A DNA stretch of 38,558 bases, taken from an uncultured Mailhella sp. (GTDB taxonomy: Bacteria; Desulfobacterota; Desulfovibrionia; Desulfovibrionales; Desulfovibrionaceae). Below, one piece after another: positions 1 to 6,922 of the stretch. Location of the stretch: NCBI RefSeq assembly GCF_947631555.1, contig NZ_CANRLT010000017.1:1-38558 (forward strand), given 5' to 3'. A model generated the notes under the pieces. That model was not told the DNA's origin and ran no database searches. It saw only the letters and a list, made by a program, of their open reading frames with translations. The first letter of the stretch is position 1, and every line of letters starts with the position of its first letter. The position numbers and the translations under genes are program-made.

Positions 1-961
1 CAAGGCCGCTGACCACAAGCAGATTGCTGGCGTTGTGCAGACCGACCAGCGGACTGTGCAGGCGCCAGCCGAGGCGTTCCTTTCTTTCATCCTGCCAGGA
101 AAAATGCAGTTCCAGTCCGGAGGTATCGGCCTTCAGAATATCGGCGAGCAGGAAGGGGCGTCCGGCAAGGGGATAGCGTATGCCAACGCCCAGAGCCCGC
201 GGAAATTCGTCAAGCAGACGCCGGCCGTATTCATCGTCGGCGTTCACAACCATGCGCTTGTCCGCCAGAGGGAAGTCCGCAAAGAGGGCGCGTTTGGCCT
301 GAAAATAGGACTCCATGGTCTTGTGGTAGTCCAGATGATCCTGCGTGAGGTTGGTGAAGGCAGCGGCGCTGTACGGAATGCCCGCTATGCGCTTCTGATC
401 GATGGAGTGGGAAGACACTTCCATGATCGCGGCACTCGCTCCGGCGTCGCGCATGGCTGCGAGGGAGCGGTGTATGGTCAGGCAGTCGGGCGTGGTGAGC
501 GGCGCAGGCTGAGCGTGCCCGGGCCAGCGGTAGCTGATGGTTCCAAGAACGCCCGCGGCCAGGCCTTTGGAGCGGTAGAGATGTTCGAGGAGGTAGGCGC
601 AGGTGGTCTTGCCGTTGGTTCCGGTCACGCCGATGACGGGTAATTTCAAAGCTTCCGTGCCGAAGTACGCTCCGGCAAGTGCGCCGAGTTCCGCCCGTGT
701 GTCTTGCGTAAGACACCATTCGCGGGTGTCGGCGACAAGGTCGATGCCCAGTTTTGCAGCCTCTTCCTGGGAGGTGACGATGCACGAGGCTCCGTTTTCA
801 AGGGCCATGCGGATGTATTCCGCTCTTCGGTCGGGCTGACCGGGTACAGCGGGAGGCAGAGCGACAAAGACATCGCCTGTACTTACCTTGCGGGAATCGA
901 TCCGTAGTTCAAGGCGTCTGTTGCGCAGCTTTTCACACAGCAAGGAAGGATGGATGAGCAT
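1..961 (-). CDS. murE: UDP-N-acetylmuramoyl-tripeptide synthetase MurE (partial, C-terminus off the left edge)
   Basis: Cytoplasmic Mur ligase that adds the third amino acid (normally meso-diaminopimelate in Gram-negatives) to UDP-MurNAc-L-Ala-D-Glu. I translated 320 codons from an ATG at 961. Visible are the ATP P-loop TGTNGKTT (residues 113-120), the substrate motif TTPDC (156-160), VSSHS (182-186), FTNLTQDHLDYH (202-213) and the conserved Lys in YFQAKRALF (Lys223) that is carbamylated in this family. The start overlaps the end region of ftsI: GGAG lies just before the ATG and includes part of the ftsI stop context, so the two are translationally linked. The C-terminal ligase domain, including the residues that decide DAP versus Lys, is outside the window. 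Confidence 0.95.
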   Translation of the reverse strand, partial: MLIHPSLLCEKLRNRRLELRIDSRKVSTGDVFVALPPAVPGQPDRRAEYIRMALENGASCIVTSQEEAAKLGIDLVADTREWCLTQDTRAELGALAGAYFGTEALKLPVIGVTGTNGKTTCAYLLEHLYRSKGLAAGVLGTISYRWPGHAQPAPLTTPDCLTIHRSLAAMRDAGASAAIMEVSSHSIDQKRIAGIPYSAAAFTNLTQDHLDYHKTMESYFQAKRALFADFPLADKRMVVNADDEYGRRLLDEFPRALGVGIRYPLAGRPFLLADILKADTSGLELHFSWQDERKERLGWRLHSPLVGLHNASNLLVVSGL

Positions 962-963
962 GG

Positions 964-3102
964 TCACTCCTTTAATGATGTTTCCATGGCGGCGGGAGTG
1001 TCGGACAGCCACACTGTGCAGGAGGTACTTTCACCAAGAGATGCGCCCGGGGCGGGATCCTGTTTCACCACGAAGGAACCTTCCCCGGACACGGAGGGGA
1101 GTATACCCAGCTCTGCGCAGGCTTCCATGGCTCTGCGCAGACTCAGGCCCTGAACATCGGGCATGATGCCCGCTGCGGCCTGGGCCTTCTGCTGCTGCCG
1201 TGCTTTTTTTGCCTGTGCAGCACGGTATTTCGCCAGGTTGGCAAGGTAGATTTCGTCCTTTTTTCTCTGGACGGGATTGACGGAGGAGATCTTTTTGTCC
1301 GTCTGCGTCTGATCGAAGATCACGTCCGGAAGATAACCGCTGTAAGCCAGTGTGCGGGCGGCGACCTGCTGGAATACCGGCGCTGAGACCACCCCGCCGT
1401 AACTCGTGGTGGAGGGTTCGTCGATCATGACGTAGATGACGTAGCGCGGATTGTCGGCCGGGACGATACCGCCGAATGAGGCCAGGCGCTTGTTGGAATA
1501 GCCCTTGTTGTTCTTGGCGGCCTTCTGTGCCGTGCCGGTCTTTCCGGCCACGCGCACACCGGGGATGCGGGCGCGGGAACCCGTGCCGCCGCCGTCCACG
1601 ACTTCTTCCATCATTTTCAGAACATCACGGGTGGCCTTTTTACTGAAGATGCGCTGGGAGTGTTCCACGTTCGAGGAGGATCCTTCCCTGTCCATGATGA
1701 GCCGCAGGGGACGAAATTCTCCGCCGTTGGCGAGGACGGTATAGCCCTGCAGCATCTGTATGCCGGTTACGGACACGCTCTGCCCGAAGGCCGAAGACAT
1801 GAGGTCAAGCTCACTCCAGTCACGGGGTTTGCGCAGGATGCCTTTGGCTTCGTGTATGCCTATGCCCGTGCGCTGACCGAAATTCAGCTGTGACAGGTAG
1901 GAGTAGAATTTCGGTACGCCGAGCTGGAGCGCGATTTTGGCCACGCCTATGTTGCTGGAACGCGAGATTACCTCCGTGGCCGTAAGATTCCCGAAGGCAT
2001 GGGTGTCATCGCGGATATTGGCGTATTTGGTGCGCCAGATGCCGTTTTCGCAAAAAATGACAGTCGAAGGTTCGATGGCTTTTTCTTCGAGTGCGGAGGC
2101 CATGAGAAAGGGTTTGAAGGTGGAACCCGGTTCCATGCTGTCGCCTGCGAGACGGTTGCGATAGAGGTCAAAGCTGGATTCGCGGTAATTGTTCGGATTG
2201 AAGAAGGGGTACTGTGCCCATGCCAGAATTTCTCCGCTACGGGAGTCTGCTACAAGGACGCCGCCCCACTTGGCCTTGCAGTCCTGCACGGCCTTCTGAA
2301 GCACATCTTCGGCGATGAACTGTATCTGGACGTCGATGGTGAGGGAAACATCTTCGCCGCGCTGTTCCTCGCGGGAAAGCTGCTGTCCGCTGAGGAGGCT
2401 TTCGGCCGCATTTCTTGAGAGGCGGCTTTTGACGCGGGTTCCGTGGAGAGTCTTGTCACAGGCAAGTTCCACGCCTTCCAGTCCATGATTGTCTATGCCT
2501 ACAAAGCCAAGGAGCTGTCCGGCAAGATGCCTGTAGGGATAGACGCGTTCATATTCGCGGGAAAGGATAATGCCGGGAATGGCCTCTTTTTCGATGGCGG
2601 CTGCGGTGGCGTCGTCCACCTTGCGTTTCAGCCAGATGTAGGAGCGGTCTTTGCTGAAAATGGCGGTCAGGTCAGCGACGCTGCGTTTGAGAATGGGGGC
2701 CAGCCGTTTTGCCGCATCGTCGATGTCCTGCATGATGCGGGGATTGGCGTAGACGGATTGACAGTAGACACTCCGGGCGAGGATGCGGCCGTTGCGGTCG
2801 AGGATGTTCCCGCGTTCGCCTTCGATGGTCTCGGTACGGGAATGCTGCTGATCCGCATACATCTTATATTCGGGGCCGAGTACGATCTGCACCTGAAGGG
2901 CGCGGAACCAGAGCAGAAACCAGACGATCACGAAAAGAACGGCCGCATAGTGGAAACGCTGAGCGATCAGCCATGCCCAGGCGCTGCGCAGGCGCGAAAA
3001 CAGCCCCTTGCCGGAGGCTGAAGGCGTACCGACAGGGCGGCGGCGATTGGAGCGCCGTCTTCCGGAGGAAGAAGAAAGGCTGAAGGACGACCGCTCACGC
3101 AT
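964..3102 (-). CDS. ftsI: Penicillin-binding protein 3 / FtsI with C-terminal PASTA domain
   Basis: Septal peptidoglycan transpeptidase, anchored in the inner membrane and acting in the periplasm. 712 aa. Basic, Ser/Arg-rich cytoplasmic N-terminus (1-48), one membrane segment (about 51-75), the PBP dimerisation domain (ERGNILDRNGRILA, 96-109), then the transpeptidase domain with all three active-site motifs: STFK (Ser327-Lys330), SSN (382-384) and KTGT (521-524). A tail rich in Lys, Gln and Ala (about 600-640) leads to a single PASTA-like domain (about 642-700). It lies between ftsL (6 bp upstream) and murE, the usual dcw order. A PASTA domain is more familiar in Gram-positive PBPs. The function call is secure; the role of the PASTA domain here is inferred. 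Confidence 0.95.
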   Translation of the reverse strand: MRERSSFSLSSSSGRRRSNRRRPVGTPSASGKGLFSRLRSAWAWLIAQRFHYAAVLFVIVWFLLWFRALQVQIVLGPEYKMYADQQHSRTETIEGERGNILDRNGRILARSVYCQSVYANPRIMQDIDDAAKRLAPILKRSVADLTAIFSKDRSYIWLKRKVDDATAAAIEKEAIPGIILSREYERVYPYRHLAGQLLGFVGIDNHGLEGVELACDKTLHGTRVKSRLSRNAAESLLSGQQLSREEQRGEDVSLTIDVQIQFIAEDVLQKAVQDCKAKWGGVLVADSRSGEILAWAQYPFFNPNNYRESSFDLYRNRLAGDSMEPGSTFKPFLMASALEEKAIEPSTVIFCENGIWRTKYANIRDDTHAFGNLTATEVISRSSNIGVAKIALQLGVPKFYSYLSQLNFGQRTGIGIHEAKGILRKPRDWSELDLMSSAFGQSVSVTGIQMLQGYTVLANGGEFRPLRLIMDREGSSSNVEHSQRIFSKKATRDVLKMMEEVVDGGGTGSRARIPGVRVAGKTGTAQKAAKNNKGYSNKRLASFGGIVPADNPRYVIYVMIDEPSTTSYGGVVSAPVFQQVAARTLAYSGYLPDVIFDQTQTDKKISSVNPVQRKKDEIYLANLAKYRAAQAKKARQQQKAQAAAGIMPDVQGLSLRRAMEACAELGILPSVSGEGSFVVKQDPAPGASLGESTSCTVWLSDTPAAMETSLKE

Positions 3103-3108
3103 GGCAGG

Positions 3109-3411
3109 TTACTTCTGTGCGGCTTTAAGGCGGCGGATCTGGCCGGGGTCGGCCATGCTCATGCCCATTTCTTCAGCGGTTTTGCCAAGGGCGTAGGGAG
3201 AGAGCAGACTGTCGCGTTCCACTTCAAGTTTTGCGATGTGGGCGAGGGCGGCGTCCTTCTGCCGAAGTATTCTTTGAATGGAGTAGGCCGTGTCGTTCCC
3301 GTCGATACTCAGCCAGGTAAGAGCCATGCCCAGCATGATGCTGAACATGACGGACAGGATGAGCATGAGGAACCAGCCTCCGGAACCGAGTGTGGCAACG
3401 TAGGATTTCAT
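3109..3411 (-). CDS. ftsL: FtsL-like cell-division protein
   Basis: Small bitopic membrane protein of 100 aa: short N-terminus, one strong membrane segment (about residues 11-35, FLMLILSVMFSIMLGMALTW), then a charged helical stretch with heptad character (RILRQKDAALAHIAKLEVERDSL) ending in a region typical of FtsL/DivIC. FtsL bridges FtsQB and FtsI at the septum. The call rests on size, topology and position between rsmH and ftsI, since FtsL sequences diverge strongly. The ATG at 3411 is chosen because it overlaps the rsmH stop as ATGA; a longer open frame exists upstream (to 3576) but lies inside rsmH and lacks family features. Confidence 0.8.
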   Translation of the reverse strand: MKSYVATLGSGGWFLMLILSVMFSIMLGMALTWLSIDGNDTAYSIQRILRQKDAALAHIAKLEVERDSLLSPYALGKTAEEMGMSMADPGQIRRLKAAQK

Positions 3412-4421
3412 GACAGCTCCTTGTAGGGCGGCAGCTTTTCCACGATGCGGAGCCGGGCGCTGCCGGAACGGGGATTGTCCCGCAGTTCCTCTCTGCCGGG
3501 AACCACGGGTTTTTTGGTGATGAGTCTGGCTTCGGCGTGATGGCCGCACATGCAGCGGGGCAGATGGGGCGGACACAGGCAGTCCGTGCTCCAGGTGCGG
3601 AAGCGCTGCTTGACGAGACGGTCTTCCAGAGAATGGAAGGAGATGACGGCGAGCCGGCCTCCCACGGCAAGACGGGGCAGAATGGCGTCAAGAAAGCGTT
3701 CCAGCTGCCCAAGTTCGTCGTTTACGGCCATGCGTATGGCCTGAAAGGTGCGGGTGGCGGGGTGGCTGCGTGCTTCGGCGCGCCAGTGTGCGGGATAGGC
3801 TTGGGAAACAATGTCCGCAAGCTGCCCGGTCGTTTCGATGGGCGTACTCTGCCTGGCCTCGACGATGGCACGGGCTATGCGCTTTGCTTGCGGGTCTTCC
3901 CCGTACATTTCGATAATGCGGCGCAGGTCGTGAATGTCGGCATGGTTCACTACCGTCCAGGCGGATTCCAGCCAGGGTTCACGATCTTTGCGGGAGAGAG
4001 TGCCCATGTCCATGCGCATATCCAGCGGGGCGTTGCCGCGCAGCGAAAAGCCGCGCTCGGTTACGTCGAGCTGAAGGGAAGAAACGCCAAGGTCGAGCAG
4101 TGCGCCATCGATGTGTTCCCAGCCCAGTGCGTCCAGCGCAGCGGGAAAGGAGGCGTATTCCGAGGCAAAAAGGCGGCAGTGCCCGGCGTAGGGGGCAAGC
4201 CGCGCTGCGGCGCGTTCCAGGGCCTGCGGGTCGCGGTCGATTCCGCACAGCCATGCCCTGCCCTGCGTGCGTTCCATAAGGGCGGCGGAATGTCCTCCCA
4301 GCCCCAGTGTCCCGTCCAGATAGCGTCCGCCTGCACGCAGATTCAGCCCCGCGAGTACCTCATCGAGGAGCACGGAGACGTGGGCGGCGGTGGCGGGCGT
4401 GGCGTTCGGGGCGGAAAACAT
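3408..4421 (-). CDS. rsmH: 16S rRNA (cytosine1402-N4)-methyltransferase RsmH
   Basis: SAM-dependent methyltransferase that modifies C1402 of 16S rRNA in the decoding centre; formerly MraW. 337 aa, slightly longer than the usual 310-320. N-terminal HVSVLLDEVLAGL (14-26) and the SAM-binding DGTLGLGGHS (36-45) are diagnostic. Other family blocks seen are GIDRDPQAL, LLDLGVSSLQLD, the RGFSLRGNAPLDMRMD stretch, and near the C-terminus SFHSLEDRLVKQRFR. It sits 15 bp after mraZ and overlaps ftsL by 4 bp. Confidence 0.96.
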   Translation of the reverse strand: MFSAPNATPATAAHVSVLLDEVLAGLNLRAGGRYLDGTLGLGGHSAALMERTQGRAWLCGIDRDPQALERAAARLAPYAGHCRLFASEYASFPAALDALGWEHIDGALLDLGVSSLQLDVTERGFSLRGNAPLDMRMDMGTLSRKDREPWLESAWTVVNHADIHDLRRIIEMYGEDPQAKRIARAIVEARQSTPIETTGQLADIVSQAYPAHWRAEARSHPATRTFQAIRMAVNDELGQLERFLDAILPRLAVGGRLAVISFHSLEDRLVKQRFRTWSTDCLCPPHLPRCMCGHHAEARLITKKPVVPGREELRDNPRSGSARLRIVEKLPPYKELS

Positions 4422-4436
4422 GGTGCGTCATGAAGG

Positions 4437-4940
4437 TTAGAGGGAGAAATCAATGCCGCTGGCAGCCAGCTCTTCCGTGACGCCTTCCAGATTGTCGGGC
4501 GTCATGGAGGCCCGCAGGGCGGCAGGGTTCCAGATTTCAAAGCGATCCACGAGACCGAGCACCACGGCTTCCCTGTCCAGACCAGCGTAGGCGCGATGAT
4601 CGGGAGAGAGGAGGATGCGTCCGTGGGTGTCTGCCTTCTGCTTCTCCGCTCCGCCAATGACGAGCCTGCGGAAAGCACGGGCACGGGGCGACGGGTTGGG
4701 GATGCGCATGAATTTTTCTTCCAGCTCCGTCCAGTCCTTCCACGAGAAGGCAACGAGACAGCTGTCGTAGGTGGTGAGAACGAAGACCCCGGCTTCAGTA
4801 ATAGCCTCAGAGACGGCTTCAGCCCCCGCCTTTTCGTGTGTCCCAGACGTTTGCAGCAACAGGGCATCGCGAAATTCCGGCGGCAGCATGAGACGGCCCT
4901 TTGGATCCAGACTGCGTGAGAATCTGCCTCTGAAGATCAT
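4437..4940 (-). CDS. mraZ: Transcriptional regulator MraZ
   Basis: DNA-binding protein that heads the dcw cluster and in several bacteria represses or activates its own operon. 167 aa with two AbrB-like SpoVT/MraZ repeats: IFRGRFSRSLDPKGRLMLP at the N-terminus and a second one around ADTHGRILLSPDHRAYAGL. I take the ATG at 4940 as start because family members begin M-(I/L)-F-R-G. An in-frame GTG at 4949 would add three residues (M-E-H) but would lie inside the last MraZ-box repeat. Direct AGTGG repeats with exact 10-bp spacing lie immediately upstream, consistent with autoregulation. Confidence 0.95.
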   Translation of the reverse strand: MIFRGRFSRSLDPKGRLMLPPEFRDALLLQTSGTHEKAGAEAVSEAITEAGVFVLTTYDSCLVAFSWKDWTELEEKFMRIPNPSPRARAFRRLVIGGAEKQKADTHGRILLSPDHRAYAGLDREAVVLGLVDRFEIWNPAALRASMTPDNLEGVTEELAASGIDFSL

Positions 4941-4945
4941 GTGCT

Positions 4946-4980
4946 CCACTCTCTACCACTTTTTCCCACTTTTGCCCCCA
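4946..4980 (-). promoter_or_regulatory. MraZ-box direct repeats
   Basis: On the minus strand, AGTGG occurs at 4946-4950, 4956-4960 and 4966-4970, and a related TGGGG at 4976-4980: four units at exactly 10-bp period, i.e. one DNA turn. Known MraZ operators are arrays of GTGG-type repeats on one face of the helix. The array abuts the mraZ start, so bound MraZ would block transcription initiation or early elongation. The TTGACG at 4992-4997 (minus) could be a -35, but no good -10 follows. Confidence 0.75.
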
Positions 4981-5772
4981 AAGCCATCTTCCGTCAAGAG
5001 GTGAATCCGGTTTTCCCGCGCATTTTCCGAGAAAGTTCAAAAATGTTCCGGAAAGGCTCGTTCTGTGGGCGTGCTTGCGACTTTCAACAAGGTCGCCGCG
5101 CAGGGTTGGGAAAGACCCGTTGCATGGAACGCCGGGAAGCCTGGCGGTGGAACCCAGCCTCAAAGGAGCCGTGGCAGGAGAACGGGAGGGAAAAGGGGAG
5201 AGTCCTCCAAGGCGATGCGCACAAGAGCGGACGGAGGCGAAAGGAGAAGGCGTGAGAGAAGGGAGATGGCGGAAGGGAAAATGTACCGGTGCGGGGCGCT
5301 GCGCTTAGATCGCCGTATGGGTACGTTGCGGCGTTTCCGGCAGACGGACAGTCAAAGTAGTGGGAAAAGGTGGTAGGCCCTGCCTCTCGCTTTCAACGAT
5401 GCACACGCAATGTCTCCGGCGGATAAGGAAAGGTTTCCCCCTTCCTCAACCTTGCAGAGCAGCGAGCGGCAGCGAACAGAGAGCGCGGTCGGCGTGTTTG
5501 TCCGGCTTTGCCGGCAAACATGGATACGCCACCGAAACGGGGAGAAATCGAGTGGAAGTAAGGACATGCGGAGTGCGACCGAGGGCAGCGAAACTGCACG
5601 AGGCGCGATCCCGCCCTTCCCGGCTCGTAGGCCGCAAAGATGCGCCGCGGGCAAAGCCGGACAAACGCGACCACCGTTCGCCAAATGCCGGCCAAAAAAA
5701 GGAAAGTGGATTTTTTGAGAAGCCGAAGAGACACGTTTTAAACTGGGTGCGCCAAGGCTTACAGCGCAAGGA
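4981..5772. other. Intergenic region, no convincing gene
   Basis: Several open frames cross this stretch on both strands, but their translations are Arg/Ser/Pro-rich, lack any family motif and overlap one another, so I call none. It should carry the dcw promoter at its left end. A 17-bp perfect inverted repeat (5496-5512 against 5650-5666) is the only structure I can point to. The left part is GC-rich like the backbone, so the island boundary probably lies to the right of it. Confidence 0.5.
5496..5666. repeat. 17-bp inverted repeat, arms 5496-5512 and 5650-5666
   Basis: The left arm reads GTTTGTCCGGCTTTGCC and the right arm is its exact reverse complement, separated by 137 bp of non-coding DNA. 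Partial similarity continues outward from both arms. Could be a remnant of a small mobile element or a dispersed intergenic repeat; no transposase is nearby. Confidence 0.5.
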
Positions 5773-5799
5773 TTCGTTGACAGATATAGTGTCGATAAA
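5773..5799 (+). repeat. Dyad site 1 (recombinase-core-like), forward orientation
   Basis: Left arm TTCGTTGACA (5773-5782), spacer GATATAG (5783-5789), right arm TGTCGATAAA (5790-5799). Imperfect inverted arms around an asymmetric 7-bp spacer that is identical in all three copies. Its left arm is the exact reverse complement of the right arm of site 2. Confidence 0.8.
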
Positions 5800-5817
5800 C
5801 CCCTGAAGCCGCAGGGA

Positions 5818-5844
5818 TTCATCAACAGATATAGTGTCAACGAA
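5818..5844 (+). repeat. Dyad site 2, forward orientation
   Basis: Left arm TTCATCAACA (5818-5827), spacer GATATAG (5828-5834), right arm TGTCAACGAA (5835-5844). Lies 45 bp after site 1 in the same orientation, with short shared flanking sequence (GATTC) in front of both. Confidence 0.8.
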
Positions 5845-5976
5845 TTGTTGGTAATTCATACCCAAAAGAGCCTCTTTTAGCAAGAAATTTTTTCGGTACA
5901 CGTTGCCGCCAGTTTCAAGAAAAAAATATTCTATAAATTCAACGTATTATAAAATTTAAGTCCGGCCATTTCGGTA
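5845..5976. promoter_or_regulatory. AT-rich, promoter-like segment between opposing dyads
   Basis: 132 bp bounded by dyad sites 2 and 3. On the plus strand TTGCCG (5903-5908) and TATTCT (5927-5932) have an 18-bp spacing and could drive the downstream operon; TATAAA and TATTAT follow. On the minus strand a perfect TATAAT (5951-5946) lacks a good -35. A short palindrome AAAAGAG-C-CTCTTTT lies at 5864-5878. The promoter assignment is by hexamer inspection only. Confidence 0.45.
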
Positions 5977-6003
5977 CTCATCGACACTATATCTGTCAAT
6001 GAA
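5977..6003 (-). repeat. Dyad site 3, inverted relative to sites 1 and 2
   Basis: Read on the minus strand: arm TTCATTGACA (6003-5994), spacer GATATAG (5993-5987), arm TGTCGATGAG (5986-5977). It shares a perfect 20-bp core with site 1 (5777-5796 against 5980-5999) in opposite orientation and ends 28 bp before the start of the recombinase-like gene. Confidence 0.8.
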
Positions 6004-6031
6004 GTGAACATACGCAAAGGGTGATGGATTT

Positions 6032-6922
6032 ATGGTACGCGAGACCAAGGGCGGCGTTCCGGCCGCCGAATCGAACACCGTGCTGAATGCGGCTCCGCTG
6101 TTCAACAACTTTGTCCAGGAGCGCTATCTGCCTTTTGTCCAGCAGAACAAGCGCAGCTGGAAGGTGGATCGCGGCAACCTGCAGCGGCATATTCTGCCCT
6201 ATCTTGGCGGGTACCGGCTCTCCGACATTACCGCCGAGACACTCCAGGGCTGGATTGATGCTCTCAGCCAAAGCGGGCTTGCGCACAGTACCTGTGTCCG
6301 CCAGTACTGGCTGGCCAAATACATCATGAACTGCGCCGCGCGCTGGGGATACCTGCCCGAGGACAGGGCGCTCAAGGCGCCCAGGTCGCTCAGGGTATCC
6401 ACGGATCAAGGCCGTAGTCCTGTGTTGCTCAGCTCTTCCGAGCTTGACCGGCTCCTCGGCATCCTCAGGAAGTACCCGTACTGGTCCTCGGCCAACGCCA
6501 TCTATCTGATGATTCTCACCGGAGCCTGCAAGTCCGAAATTCTCGGCCTTCGCTGGGAAGACGTGGACCTTGCCCGCGGCGTCCTCACCGTGACCGCGAA
6601 CTTTACCGGACGGCAGCGGCTGATCCCGCTGAACAGCGAAGCGCAGAAGTTTATTGAAAAACTGCCGCGGCGCGAGGGCATCCCGTGGCTGTTCTTCACG
6701 AGCCTGGGGACGCATCTCACCTACATCACCCGCGACTGGTATCAGCTGCGCGATGAGTTCGGGCATCCTGAACTGCGTCTCCAGGACCTCAGACACTGCT
6801 TCGCGCACTTTCTCATAAACATAGGGATTCAGCGATCGGAACTGCGTCATATCATGGGACATTACCGACCGGAGGCGTTGGCCGAAAAGTATACAGCCGT
6901 CAATCATGCAGGAAAACCATGA
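6032..6922 (+). CDS. Tyrosine recombinase/integrase-like protein with altered catalytic residues
   Basis: 296 aa with the layout of a phage-integrase family protein: SAM-like core-binding domain (about 22-112) and a catalytic-type domain (about 130-290). By eye against XerD, the box I Arg in TGxRxxE is Cys166 (TGACKSE, codon TGC at 6527-6529, one C-to-T change from CGC), the beta-hairpin Lys position looks like Phe191, and the box II His of HxxR is Gln251 (QDLRH), while Arg254, His277 (MGH) and the nucleophile Tyr287 remain. It may be catalytically weak or dead. The stop overlaps the next gene's ATG, so it is the first cistron of the glycan operon, and three dyad sites lie just upstream. Possible roles: DNA invertase for the dyads, an operon regulator derived from an integrase, or a decaying island integrase. 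Confidence 0.8.
   Translation: MVRETKGGVPAAESNTVLNAAPLFNNFVQERYLPFVQQNKRSWKVDRGNLQRHILPYLGGYRLSDITAETLQGWIDALSQSGLAHSTCVRQYWLAKYIMNCAARWGYLPEDRALKAPRSLRVSTDQGRSPVLLSSSELDRLLGILRKYPYWSSANAIYLMILTGACKSEILGLRWEDVDLARGVLTVTANFTGRQRLIPLNSEAQKFIEKLPRREGIPWLFFTSLGTHLTYITRDWYQLRDEFGHPELRLQDLRHCFAHFLINIGIQRSELRHIMGHYRPEALAEKYTAVNHAGKP

Noticed and set aside
5352..5901. Overlapping frames on both strands in the gene-free region
   Set aside because: Low-complexity Arg/Ser/Pro-rich translations, mutually overlapping, no Shine-Dalgarno or motif; one of them runs through the dyad repeats.
6032..6922. Calling the gene an ordinary prophage or island integrase
   Set aside because: No attachment-site pair, tRNA target or other phage genes nearby, and key catalytic residues are changed; I therefore call it integrase-like only.
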